Shown here: piece after piece, positions 35,045-46,000 of the stretch
How positions within the stretch are numbered: the first letter of the stretch is position 1
Layout of the letters: every line of letters starts with the position of its first letter
DNA from: Sciurus carolinensis
Taxonomy: Eukaryota > Chordata > Mammalia > Rodentia > Sciuridae
Assembly (NCBI RefSeq): GCF_902686445.1
Contig: NC_062227.1
Location: forward strand, 27,210,777-27,274,776
Direction of reading: 5' to 3'
Length of the DNA stretch: 64,000 nucleotides
Notes under the pieces: model-generated
The model's database searches: none
Told to the model about the DNA's origin: nothing
Seen by the model: only the letters and a program-made list of their open reading frames with translations
Position numbers and translations under genes: made by a program

Positions 35045-35792
35045 GTACAAAAATCACCAAGAATTTCACAATTCATATTTTGTCGATGGCACTTATGTAA
35101 ATCATTCTGACCAGAGCAGTGAAAACGCCACACAAAACTCTCAACTCCCAGCACCGTCTCCTCTACCTCACTGATGAGTAGGGAAGGACTGCATGAAAAA
35201 GAAGCATGCTCTGCTCTTCCTGTTCTTTTCCCTGTATCGTCTCTTTCAACCTAAGCGGTTGGCTAAACAGGGAAATGAAGCAAGGACAAAAGTTTACATG
35301 TTTGTTAGAGTCCCACCGCCTTCTTGCCAGGTTTAAAGGAAGTCCTGGTTTCAATGAGGGGGTGCCACTTGGCACCTCAGCTTCCCCAATTAGCCATAGT
35401 CAGAGTGCACGTAATTCTTGTTCTCATGCTGACTCTCACTGAATGTCCCTGAATGGTGTGTCCATCAAAATGCACCATCACACACACCAGGTGCAGATGA
35501 GGCCATAGGAGTAGCTGCAGACCTGCGTGGTGTGCAGCCACCCCTGCTCCCTGCAGGCTCACTGTCCTACTGGACACGTCCACAAAACAATGGTGTGCAC
35601 TAAACAAAGGACAGGCCTCCCTGAGCAGGAGCCCTTCATAGCTGCACAGGTTACACACCCATGAACCCAGCCTTGCCTTGAAGTTTCTTATACTCAAAGG
35701 AAGTGGTAACTTACTAGTCCTCTTGTTTTATTACATCTCAGACAGATGGGCAGCCACAGGATAAATGCAGACCTTGTTCTGACGTCTATTTT
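35045..35792. other. Unassigned GC-richer block
   Basis: The block at about 35090-35700 has clearly higher GC content than its surroundings. A 106-codon open frame is on the minus strand (35377-35697) and two shorter ones lie at 35163-35442. No domain, splice site or repeat family was recognised. It could be a retrocopy of a 3' UTR, an old ERV part or unique DNA. Confidence 0.4.
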
Positions 35793-36237
35793 TGTTATGG
35801 TTTATATGTAAGGTGTCCCCCAGAAGCTCATGTGTGAGACAATGCAAGAGGCTTCAGCAGGGAAATGATTGGGTTGTGAGAGCCTTAAACTAATCAGTGA
35901 ATTAATCCCTGATGGTCTTAACTGAGTGGTACCTGGAGGCAGGTGGGGTGTGGCTGGAGGAGGTTGGGCATTGGGGGTGTGACTCTGGGGTATATATTTG
36001 TGTCTAGAGAGTGGAGACTTCTCTCTCTCTCTCTGCTTTCTAATCATCATGTGAGCTGCTTCCCTCTGCCACACTCTCCCACCATGATGTTCAGCCTTAC
36101 CTCGAGCCCCTGGGAATGAAGCCAGCTTTCTGTGGACTAAGACCTCTGAAACCGTGAGCCCCTAAATAAACTTTTCCTCCTCTATAGTTGTTCTGTTGGG
36201 TCCTGTAGTCACAGGTGTGAAATAGCTGACTAAAATA
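35793..36237 (+). mobile_element. Solo MaLR (ERVL-type) LTR
   Basis: A 445-bp LTR of the same subfamily as 2664-3085. 'ggtgtcccccagaagctcatg', 'aactgagtggtacctggagg', a CT-rich stretch at 36018-36034, 'aaataaacttttcctcctct' and the terminal 'aatagctgactaaaat' are all present. A likely 5-bp target duplication (atttt at 35788-35792, attct at 36238-36242) has one mismatch. Confidence 0.9.
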
Positions 36238-37202
36238 ATTCTACTCCAAGAACGGCTGGCCAGAGGGGGCTGGCATGTATTTTAACATGGTCTTCAATCA
36301 AACAATGATTTGTGGATTTTATTGTCAAAAGGAAGTAAAACTTAAGATAAAACAAGAGATTTCAAAGAAACAATGCTGCTTGTTAAATAAAAGAGTTACT
36401 TGGGGGGGAAACTTTAAAATGTTTGAACAGAAGGACAAGTGGGCCAAGGGTTAGGCCTCCGGGTCTGTCCCGGCTTTCTGTTGACTGGGGTCTCAGAAAA
36501 GCCCTTCTGGTCCCCACAGAACTCCTCTGTAAAATAGGGTTTGATGATAGATGGTTTCCACTTTGAGACTGATTCCATCAAAGAGGCATTAATAAATCTA
36601 GGAATCTGTCTTAAAGATATAATAGTAGACTTAAAGAATCATCCTTGCTAGAACTTCCAGGGGGCCTCTGCTCACTTCAAGTAAATGTTCTTCCTCAGCT
36701 CTACACTTGGACTTGAGGTTTAAATGATCTTCTTTCCCACATCTCTGCATCTTCTTCATCCCAGAGGATTATCAGTCATTCCTGAAGGGGACAAACGTTA
36801 GGACTAGAAGGTAAAGTTAAAAAAAAAAAAAAAAAAAAAAGATAAATATTCCCCCCCAAATCTGGGAATATTGGAGAGAAAATCCAGCAACTTTTTAGAT
36901 TCCTAGATTTATTTCTGTTCTCTTCTCATTTTTTCTTTAGATCGTTCAGCTCTTGTCCAGACTAAAATTTGCCTAGCTATCTGAAAATTCTATTTTACGA
37001 TTTACTGAGTACTGTTAATATTTTATCAGATTATTTCCCCAACATTTTAAAAGAACTGCCCAAATGTAAAGTATGATTTTTTATTATGTCTTGCCGAAAA
37101 TTGATGTTTTTCACAGAAAGATAGGTTCAATCTTATTATGCAGTCAATAGAAAAATAAGTATTTTAAAATAAATGCAGAAAACAGAGGAGAATTAAAATA
37201 TG
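36238..37202. other. Unassigned DNA with an A22 run
   Basis: An uninterrupted A-run is at 36819-36840. No SINE or retrocopy body is evident upstream of it. Otherwise nothing was recognised. Confidence 0.4.
36819..36840. repeat. A22 homopolymer
   Basis: Twenty-two uninterrupted A residues with no retroposon body upstream. Confidence 0.95.
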
Positions 37203-37290
37203 TTGAGTTCATGCTATGCACCAGGTACTGTGCTTTATATACATTACTTTGTTTAACCCCTACAAAATCATCTGTGGCAGGTAAAAATTA
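37203..37290 (-). mobile_element. MIR fragment
   Basis: 'gctatgcaccaggtactgtgc' and 'acattactttgtttaaccc' are the inverted 3' end of MIR. Confidence 0.7.
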
Positions 37291-37374
37291 GAAAACCAGT
37301 TTCCTCTGCTCTGCAGAATGATTTCAGTGCAAACCCAGCTGGGCCCTCTCACCCTCATTCCGGTGTTGCATTTC

Positions 37375-37826
37375 TGTGTTAGTAGTCTTTTCATCACTAT
37401 GACCAAAATACCTGACAAGAACAACTTACAGAAGGAAAAGGTTATTTTAGCTTATGGCTTCAGAAATTCAGTCCATGGTTGGTCAACTACATTGCTCTGG
37501 GCCCAAGATGAGTCAGAACATCATAATGAAGAGTGTGGCAGAAGAGAGCTGCTTACCTCATTGAAGTGGCCAGAAAACAGAGGTGGGGGGAGGGAAAGAG
37601 AGAACCAGGGGCACAAGAGACAGTTCCCAAAAACCTACCCCCAGCTGCCCACCTCCTGTAACAGCCATGCTCCACCTGCCCACAGTTACCACCTGGCACA
37701 ACAGTCTTTTCAAATGATTAATCCATATGGATTAATCCACTTATTAGTTACAACTCTCGTAATCCAATCATTTCACCCCTAAGCATTAATGCTCCTTTAG
37801 AAGATACCTCATACCGGAACATAGCA
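37375..37826 (-). mobile_element. MaLR-type LTR, minus strand
   Basis: Starts with the inverted terminus 'tcatcactatgaccaaaatac' and ends 'ggaacatagca', the inverse of the 'tgctatga' start of the 41.3-kb copy. It contains a palindromic 'attaatccatatggattaat' block, used above to define the L1 insertion in the related 7.9-kb copy. The 154-codon frame at 37318-37782 lies almost wholly in this LTR and is not a gene. Confidence 0.87.
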
Positions 37827-37959
37827 ATGTTCAGCCACCGATAGGACAAGCCCACTTGACACTGACATCTCAAGGAAAACATGGCCAGACTGATTTCATC
37901 CTCTTTCCAATAAGCTGAGCTACCAAAACTTTTCTCATCTCAAATGATGGCAAGGTTGC

Positions 37960-39180
37960 TATTTCCATTGCTTAGGCTACAAGTCTTGGGGTCATCCTAG
38001 TCTCCCCTTTTTTCACCTTTGATACCCATTCCATCAGGAGATCCTGTCAACTGGATCCTGTCAGCTGCTTCACAATGAGTCCAGCATGGGGTCTCTTACT
38101 CCCAATAGAGCTAACACTCCCCCTTCCAGATAATTGATGAGGCTTCCAACTGTTCCCATTTTGACCTCCCTTTGTTCTGTGCTCAATCAACAGTCAAGAT
38201 GAACCATTCAAAACAAAATTCATGTCAATTGTGAGCTCAGATTACTCCCATTTCACTCTCAGAGTAAAAGCAAAAGGCCTGAGCCACCCCTTCTTCCACT
38301 TCTCCATCACACCCCCCACCACAGACCATTCTCCTTCTAATCGTTCTCCCTCACTTCACTCCATCCTCAATGACTTCCCTGAATTCCAAGACCAACCAGG
38401 TACACTCCCCCTGTAAATCTTAATCCCAGCAGTTCCCTCTTCCTGGAACATCCCACACTTACAGATGACCAACTCTCACATCCTTCAAGTTTTTGGTCAA
38501 ATTTCACTTCTTAATGAAGTCCTATATGAATCCACTTTCTGTTGCTCTAGCAAAATATCTAAGGATAGGTAAAGGAATAAAGAAAAGAAAATTATAAATA
38601 AAGCTCACAGTGTTGGAAATTCCAAGGGCATTACACTGGCATTAGCTTGGTTCTAGTGAGGACCTAATGGAAGATCACATGACAATGGCAGACATATGTG
38701 CAAGATCAAGAGATCACATGGTGGGACAGGAAGCCAGAGAGGGGAGGGCCAGTCATGCTCTTTATAACAAAGAATTAGCTAGGGTCCCAAGGGAACCATA
38801 TTAATTACTTGTGAGGTTGATGCCCCCAATGACCTAATGGCCTTCCAAGGAGGCTCCACCTCTTAACATTACCACACTGGGGACCAAGTTTTCAACACAT
38901 GATATCTTTGGGGAAAACATTCAAACCATATCCAGACCATAGCAGCCCCCCACTTTCTCACGTATTCCCAGTTCATGCACTTCTGATACCCCTTACCTTG
39001 ATCTATTTTTCTAACATCTGTAGCATAATTTACCTTCTCTTATATGCTCTATAATTTACTGCTTCACCATATTTATTATTTTCTGTTTACTCATCTCCAC
39101 CAGAATGAAATATTGGTTGAAATATTCCCTGCTCCTATATAGTGCTTGGCATATTATAGGTGCTGTACAGACCTTTTTGT
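37960..39180 (+). mobile_element. LINE2 copy, split by a MaLR LTR
   Basis: Left part 37960-38526: 'cttggggtcatcctagtctc', 'catcaggagatcctgtcaac', 'ttcactctcagagtaaaagc', 'tcctggaacatcccacac'. Right part 38945-39180: 'catttattattttctgttta', 'ccaccagaatgaaatattgg', 'gcttggcatattataggtgc'. This is the collinear order of an L2 3' region. The gap is filled by the LTR at 38527-38944. Confidence 0.72.
38527..38944 (-). mobile_element. MaLR (MLT1/MST-like) LTR, minus strand, inside L2
   Basis: Starts 'tgaatccactttctgttgctc' and ends 'ccatatccagaccatagca', the inverted termini of MaLR LTRs. Internal 'agatcacatggtgggacagg' and 'aatggccttccaaggaggct' fit. It differs in sequence from the other minus-strand LTRs here, so it is another subfamily. 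Confidence 0.8.
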
Positions 39181-39243
39181 AATGACGAGACGAGTGAATG
39201 ATGAGTATTCCTCATACTCACCCAACTAGGGTTAGTCAAGAGA

Positions 39244-40032
39244 TTTTTTTTTTAAGAACATCTGAAATTTTTAATCCTTTCTTTACAGGTTACCTAGACC
39301 ACTTTTAATTAAGAGAACTGTAGAAAGTTAGTAACTGCCACAAGCAAACGCCAGGCAGTGGCATGTGTCAATTTTCCACAGAGTCCTGCTTTGAGGGGTG
39401 TCTGCTCACTTGCTAGAATCACTTGTGGCAGATTTTAGTCCACAGGTTGCTTTTCCCCATAATTCTTTGTAAACTCTTCAGCGTCCTTACAGAATTTTTT
39501 ACGGTCCTTAGAATATTCTTCAGCTAGGTCAGCCTGGAGCGGGTGCTCGGGCTGGGGTTCATTCACCAGTGCTATGAGGGACTGGATTATTTGGTTGGTC
39601 TTGGTTGCTGGCTTCCAGTTCTCAGCACTAATTACTGGCAGGCAGACCTGCCCTTTTTCATCGATGTTTGGGTGGGAGATCTTTGTTTTAAATGTGATCT
39701 TTGGTGGTTTGAATGGGTATTCTGTTGGAAAGTTGATTTTGGTTCTGAAGGCCCCCTTATCATATGGAGGGTTGTCCTAAGCAGCAAGGCAGGGCCTGCA
39801 TCAGTAGTTCTAGTTATTTGAGGGTGTAGAGGAGGGATGGCAGGAGGATCACTTAAACCCAGGAGTTCACGATCAGCACAGGAAACATAGCAAGACTACA
39901 GGAACAGTAAGGCCTTGCCAAGTCAATAAATTAGCTTCATCAACCTGGATGTTACAGAAGTTTTTCATTCCACATTTGTGGATCTCTTCAAGCTCCTTCA
40001 TCAGCCCCCTGCTGGCCGCCATCTTGGATCTC
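39244..40032 (-). pseudogene. UBE2L3: Processed pseudogene of ubiquitin-conjugating enzyme E2 L3
   Basis: An intronless minus-strand copy of the UBE2L3 mRNA. The parent is an E2 that hands ubiquitin to HECT and RBR ligases. ATG is at 40022-40020 and the TAA stop at 39437-39435. N-terminal residues MAASRGLMKELEEIHKCG to LLTWQGLTVP (41 codons) are followed by a 123-bp insert (39777-39899). The frame then resumes with [10 protein letters not shown] and runs to the end without a stop or frameshift. Removing the insert leaves 465 bases, that is 154 codons plus stop, the parent's length. The active-site cysteine context GQVCLPV and a C-terminal GEKQPVD are visible. Retrocopy marks: short 5' UTR, about 180 bp of 3' UTR, ATTAAA (39275-39270), an A-tail (T-run 39244-39253), and the 9-bp duplication TCAAGAGAT (39236-39244 and 40033-40041). 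It is not expected to be functional. Confidence 0.96.
39777..39899 (+). mobile_element. 7SL-derived SINE monomer inserted in the UBE2L3 pseudogene
   Basis: Contains 'ggcaggaggatcacttaaac' and 'ccaggagttcacgatcagca', then 'aaacatagcaagac', the core of Alu/B1-like 7SL RNA-derived SINEs. No ID half or A-tail is visible. It interrupts the pseudogene between codons 41 and 42 of the parent. The flanks look like a degenerate duplication of the target, but this is uncertain. Confidence 0.75.
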
Positions 40033-40041
40033 TCAAGAGAT

Positions 40042-41312
40042 ATCTTACAAATAAGGTCATTGAAACTCAAAGAAGCTAGGTAACATCAACATGTCACAAA
40101 TCCTCTAAGAGCTAAGATGAAAAGAGATTTTTTCTGATCTGTACCTTTTCTACTTTATCACACATCAACACATGTACTTTGTGAAAATATAAGTATTCCA
40201 TCAAATGCAGTGTATTTAAAATGTTCCCCTTTCTCTATGCTTTTAACCAATAGTTTTCCAATATACCTCTTAGAATACTGTAACTAAAATGACTGTTATG
40301 GAGTAACTCACTTAAAATAAATGATATGAGACATATTTGTTTGGACTCTGAGAGCAGAGTTATAGAAACAAACAAATTTGAGCTAGCTCAAGCCAAAAAT
40401 TAATTTAAAAATAAATTATTAAAGGGTTATTGATCTCCTGGAAGCCACACCAAAAAAAGGAAAGATAAATGAGTGGGAACAAGAGGCAAATTATTTTAGA
40501 GGGTTTCCACTCTCTTTTCATGTGTCTTTTTCATCCTTTTTCTACAGTTTACCAATATTTGTTCCCTCTATCTATAGGGGACAAGAAGAACAAGCTCCAT
40601 CCATCACTCGAAACCTAAGCAAGGCGGCAGTTTCCTTGTCATAAGTTATGAGCCCTGTTTAGGTAAAATCTTTCTCCTGGTCCAATCAACAATGGCCAGG
40701 AATAAGGACTCGGTGTGTAAATAGCTGACCCTGCTGATAGGGGTGTGGGGATGCTGGGTATACCCCAAAGAAATTGGCTCAGCATGCAACCCCAAAGTAT
40801 CTGACTGTAGAAAAAGACAATAGAATAGTGAAAGCACATGATTCTGTCAAACAAGCTAAGTCCAAATTCCTGTTTCTTACCTTTTATCTGTGTAAATTCA
40901 AGGTAGTTACTGAAGAGGAGGCCTATGTGACTCTTCTGATACTCAAATAATTATAGGTTAGTTATTCTTCTGCTCTCATTTTTTCTCCAGTATGGGGGCT
41001 AAGTACTGTTACTTGATGATAGGAAGGAACAGTGATAAAAAGAACAGAAGAGGGACTGTTGGGGTCAGGAAGAGGGGGATAACATCAGAGAATCAGGAGT
41101 TCCATGTTATAATCTCACTTTTGTCACCAAGAAGCAAATACCTTTACAAGTCCTTTCTCTGATCTCATTTGCTTGATTGTGCAATGAAGAAGGACAATCA
41201 GTAGCTTTCCCAACCTGCTTGATCAGGAAAATGAACTGGAAGCATTTTCAAAATGCAAATTCCTCTGACTTACCCATGAATATTCTGATTTGTAAGAGTT
41301 TACATAACCTAG
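40042..41312. other. Unassigned DNA
   Basis: No gene or repeat was recognised. A weak MIR-like patch near 41110-41200 is not called. Confidence 0.4.
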
Positions 41313-41529
41313 TGCTATGATTTGGATATGAGGTGTCCCCCAAAAACTCCTGTGTGAATTCAGAAATATTCAGAGGTAAAATTCAGGAATACACAGAGGT
41401 GAATTGTTAGATTCCAAGAGCTGTAACCTTATGAGCCCATTCTAGTTTGAATGGACTGGTTGGTAACTGTAAGCAGGTGGGATATGGCTAGAGGAGGTGG
41501 GTCCCTGGGGGTGTGCCCTGGAAGGGCTC

Positions 41530-41605
<76 letters not shown>

Positions 41606-41836
41606 CTCTCTCTTTCTCCCCCTCCCTCTCTCCCTGTCCTTCCTGGCCACCATAAGCAAAGCAGCGCCCCTCACTACACCCTTTTACCATGATGTTCTGC
41701 CTCACCTCAGGCCCAGAACACTGAAATCATCTGACCATGGACTGAACCCCGAAACCATGAGCCAAAATTAAACTTTCCTCCTCTAGGTTGTCTTGTTAGG
41801 AATTTTGGTCATAGTGATGAAAACCTAACCAACTCC
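41313..41836 (+). mobile_element. Solo MaLR (ERVL-type) LTR with expanded CT tract
   Basis: Starts 'tgctatgatttggatatgag' and shares 'ggtgtcccccaaaaactcc', 'taactgtaagcaggtggg', 'ccatgatgttctgcctcacc' and 'aaactttcctcctctagg' with the copies at 2.7 and 35.8 kb. It is longer than they are, mainly because of the CT microsatellite at 41528-41636. The right border is approximate and no target duplication was found. Confidence 0.87.
41528..41636. repeat. (CT)n microsatellite inside the LTR
   Basis: About 100 bp of CT/CTTT units, strictly pyrimidine on the plus strand apart from one A. It occupies the position of the short CT-rich motif of the sister LTRs (2882-2890 and 36018-36034). Confidence 0.97.
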
Positions 41837-41942
41837 AGCATGTGTCAGCATATACCTGTGGTCCCAACCACTCAGGAGGCTGAGGCAGGAGGATTATTTG
41901 GGGCCAGTCTAGGCAACATAGAAAGACACTGTCTCAAAAAGA
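41837..41942 (+). mobile_element. 7SL-derived SINE (no ID half)
   Basis: 'cctgtggtcccaaccactca', 'gaggctgaggcaggaggatt' and 'ctaggcaacatagaaagaca' give an Alu/B1-like monomer. It follows the LTR directly and ends in an A-rich then AT-rich repeat. The ID half of MEN is absent. Confidence 0.85.
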
Positions 41943-42010
41943 ATATATATGTAGATATATAGATATATAGATATAGATATATAGATAGATATAGACAGAG
42001 ATATATAGAT
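41943..42010. repeat. (ATAGAT)n / AT-rich simple repeat
   Basis: Interrupted ATAGAT and ATAT units that extend the tail of the preceding SINE. Confidence 0.9.
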
Positions 42011-42887
42011 TTCAAGAAGCTCTATAGTTTGTACTTTCATGCAGCTTTCTGGATTATCAGGATGACCGGCTACATGTGGAAACCATTAGACTAGATGATA
42101 TTTATGACCCCATTTAGTGTTTAAAATATTTGTTTGCTTAATAATCATCTAACTTAGAAGATACTCTGTAATTAAATTTATTTCTTATTTATGTTTAATT
42201 GTCATTTTCAGGAATTACCTAATATTTCCATTTTGTTTTCACTGAAAATTAAGAACACGGTTTAGTACAAAATAGATTTTCAGTAAGCATTTATGAATGG
42301 ATAAGTAGTGAGTTGTATATTTTTTCCTAATGAATTATTATTCATTATCTCTTGAGTATCTTAGTCCTCACAAATATAGGAAAGAAATTCCTTTTGGACT
42401 TTGTCCAGTTTACAAGAATATTCAGAAGACTTAATGGGATAGTAGTATATAAATCAAAGCTCATAATCTCTAAATTACTACTGAAAGTTTATGATGGCAG
42501 AATATCATTTTTATCTTCCATTGCATAGATAAATGAGATATATGTGAAAGTGTGATAGTGTTGGTGTGCTTTGTGAAGTGCCATGCAGATTCCTGATGGT
42601 GTCGTGTTACTATTTTTGCATTTCCCAGTCCACAGCATCCTAATACCTGTCAGCTATATCAGTGTCAAAACAGGCTTTAAAATGTTCTGCAGAAGATTGT
42701 ACTGACCCTGAATTTTTTGAATGTCAAGTATGCTTTTAGGAAACTAAAGGCCTTGGTTTCTAAAGGACTGGATTTCCAGGCAGAGTACCTGTGCCTACCA
42801 ACTATGTAACATTGATTAAGCCACATCACATCCTCTGTTGAGTCCTCCAATTTCTGTATTATGAGTCCTACATTTATTCAGACATTT
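42011..42887. other. Unassigned DNA
   Basis: A weak forward MIR-like patch is near 42780-42870. Nothing else was recognised. Confidence 0.4.
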
Positions 42888-43082
42888 GATTTTTCTTTTT
42901 TACAGTAATGAGGGTTGAACCCAGGAGCACTCTTTCACTAACCTTACATCCCTAGCCCTTTTTAAAAAATTTTATTTGGAAACAGTCTTGCTGAGTTGCC
43001 AGGGACAGCCTTGAACATGCGATCCTCCTGCCCGAGCCTCCCAAGTCACTGAGATTACAGATGTGCCTCACTGCTCCCAGCC
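42888..43082 (-). mobile_element. MEN-type SINE (diverged)
   Basis: Reverse composite SINE: T-rich start, inverted ID half ('atgagggttgaacccaggag', 'catccctagccctt'), then the inverted 7SL body ('ttgctgagttgccagggaca', 'cgagcctcccaagtcactga'). Confidence 0.9.
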
Positions 43083-46000
43083 CTGCATTGTAATTCTCAT
43101 AAATAATTAAGAGGTTTAAAAAAAAAACATTGAAATTGGCATTCTTGTTTCTGAATCTGAAGTACATCCCTGCTGATCACTTAGATGCACTGTTTTTCTC
43201 ATTCCTTCTGAAAATATTTTTATATGCTTCCTCGGTCCACAAAATTATATTGCTTAAAAAAAATAGAAGCAGATCTCTATAGACACCTACACTGTCCAAC
43301 ACCAGATCATTTGTACATGTGACACCAGTTCTTTTCTGTGACCTTTCAGAAAGGAAAATCATAGCTCAGCATATGGCATGTGGTGTGATCTGAAATGCTG
43401 TCGTCTCCCACTAGTGTAGGCCTGGGTCTGGGTTCCATTCTGTCACTTTCTTAAGAAAACCTCATTAATAATTAGGGGTAATGATTTGGCTTAGGTGTCA
43501 GCAAGCTCACAGTAGCACACTTGGGATTACTGGACCATGACTGGGTCCTCCTGTGATGCTGAAAGAACCACCCTCCACCCTAGACAGAGTGACACTTTTT
43601 TGTCCTTTTTCAGTCATAGGTGCTTAGTTGCAATGGTGATAAATAATGCACAGACTATGAATACAATCTTGTATTTATGCTGAATATTATAAAATCATAC
43701 CACTGATGCTTGTATTTTGTTGCTTTTTAAGGGGACTATAAATGGAGGTAGTAGAAAAGTATTTTGTAGAATATCAAACCTATTTATTATAGTGACTTTA
43801 TTTTTATTTTGGGTGACTGGTTTTATTTTCTGAGAGACATAAAAATACAAAGTATAACATCAAGAACACGGCCATGTAAATTTTCTATGAAACTCCTTTC
43901 TCATCATTGAATTTAATGTCTGCTCCTGTAGTTCTTCTGAGACCGTTCTTAACTTTTCTTCAGGTTAGTCATTACATCTAATTATGGCATTGTTATCTTT
44001 CAGATTATTTGATGATCACATACCAAGAGTGACATCAGGTTTAAAAACAAAAAATCCTGCACTTTGGATCTTTTCCCGCTTTGGAAGCCAGAAAAATGGA
44101 AAATTGATAAACAAAGGTAAAACATTCTCTTTTTCTCTTACATAACACATTTTACTGCTTCCTCTTCAGTCATTTCTTTATCTGAAAAAATAAATAAGGT
44201 GGTATATTTGAACAAAAATATTTCTGAGTTGGGATTCTAGACATATTACAGGTTGCCGAGTTTAAAGTCTGGTTTTTTTGTTCGTTTGTTTGTTTTAACT
44301 CCTTGGTTATGTGGATGCAATCTGAACCTGATATAGTTTGTATGTTTAATCCCTGTTATTGTTGCTAACCAAGAGTAGCATATCAGGCAGATTCCATTTT
44401 CATGAATCTGTGAACCAAAGTATTGGATGATATCTTAGACATGGAATTATTAAAGTAGATGGAATGTATTTACTTATTTATTTATTTATCAGCGTGTTGT
44501 ATGAATTTGCAAACAGACATGTTTAACATGATCTACATATGCTATGACAGGCAATGCAAACACTGAGGTTCATGCTTCAGTCTTCACTCATGGAAGGGGA
44601 AGAAGAGTATTAACCAAGTAGAAAGGAGATGTAGAATGAAAATGATGTCAGACCAGAAGGGAATTAATGTTGCGGAATACATTGATAAGCTATTGTCTTT
44701 GGGTTACTTGCCCAACAAAGTCAATGACTTGAGTATAGCAGTGTAGAGGGAACTGATCCTAAACATAGAGGGTGAAGCAGGAAGAGAGAGTCAGTAAAGA
44801 AGCACTGGTCAAAATATGGGTAGATGAACAAGTCCATCATTGTGGACACTGGGAATTTGGTTCCTAGAAGGCCTTCCAAGATGGGTATGGATACTTTCTG
44901 GAATTTCTGTCTGTAGGAGGTGCTACAAGCATTTTATAAACTGGCTCTTTCTCCTTGGTGGTGGATGGCCATCAGAGGCATGAATTCTCCAATTCTAGAC
45001 TGCCCTGGTGCCACACGGTGCAGGAAGCAGATACCCAGTTGTCCCCTGAGGAACACTATGAAGGCAAAGAGAGTCCAAGCAAGCACAGGAATATCTGTCC
45101 CTGCTGCTATGGCTACAATCACAAGCAGGCCCAGGGGCCATGAGGCAGACAACAACTGGCAAATGTTATGGTTCCTTTTACTTTATTTTAAAACATAGCA
45201 TTTTCTTCCTAAATGAAATATCTCCAAAAAGAACATTTTTGTTGTTTTAAAGTTTTACCCAAGTGTCATGGAACCAGCGTAAACTATTTCAAAAGTATCT
45301 CTTTCATCAGTAAATTTTCTTTGTTCAGAGTGAAACATGCATCTTGGTTCACAAGTATATTTTTTAAATTATATAACAGGATTCAAAGTATGATGAACAT
45401 TTTGGAATAGTTAGAAATAATCTAACATTTCACGATACCAGTATTTATTAGTCACTGTATATTGTTTCATATACAAGAAAGTGTCTGCGGATACATCCTA
45501 AAACAGCATTATTATCTTTCCTATTTGGAAACTGTAAGAAAGGACCTGAATGAAGGAAATAGAGAGGAGAGGCAGCTCAACAGGAACACAGGTTTAAGAG
45601 GGACATACCTGTGGAGGGGAGGCCCACTGGAGACTGAGACCAGTCTCCCACTTAGGCCTGGGGAAGGAAGGGACATGAGGAAGTGGGAGAATTTTTGCAG
45701 TTAGGCCATTGCTAGGGTGTTGTCAGGGAAGGGTCCTTGTGGTTGTTATCTCTATTCTTTGAGGTGGTCACTGTTCCATGTCCAACCAGGTGCTTTTCAG
45801 GATTTCAGCTCCAGATAAAATTTCCCTTTCTTTGTATGAGGATGGAGTATTGTCTGGGGTTTAACAGAGTCAGACTGACTGTGAGGTGACTGTTATCTAA
45901 GATAGAGGCTATGTTTCAAAATGGTTGTCGCCTGTGTCAAGGTCTTCATGTCAGAAACAACCCTGTAAGCAGTGGCGGTTATTATTTGTGTGAAAAGCAT

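Noticed and set aside
37717..37736. Perfect palindrome ATTAATCCATATGGATTAAT
   Set aside because: It is part of the LTR family sequence. The related LTR at 8.76 kb has a similar imperfect block.
37318..37782. 154-codon open frame on the plus strand
   Set aside because: It lies almost entirely inside a minus-strand MaLR LTR, so it is a by-product of repeat sequence.
39543..39821. 92-codon and 68-codon plus-strand frames
   Set aside because: They are antisense shadows of the minus-strand UBE2L3 pseudogene.
41442..41771. Open frames rich in RERERE / SLSLSL
   Set aside because: Artefacts of the CT microsatellite in the LTR.
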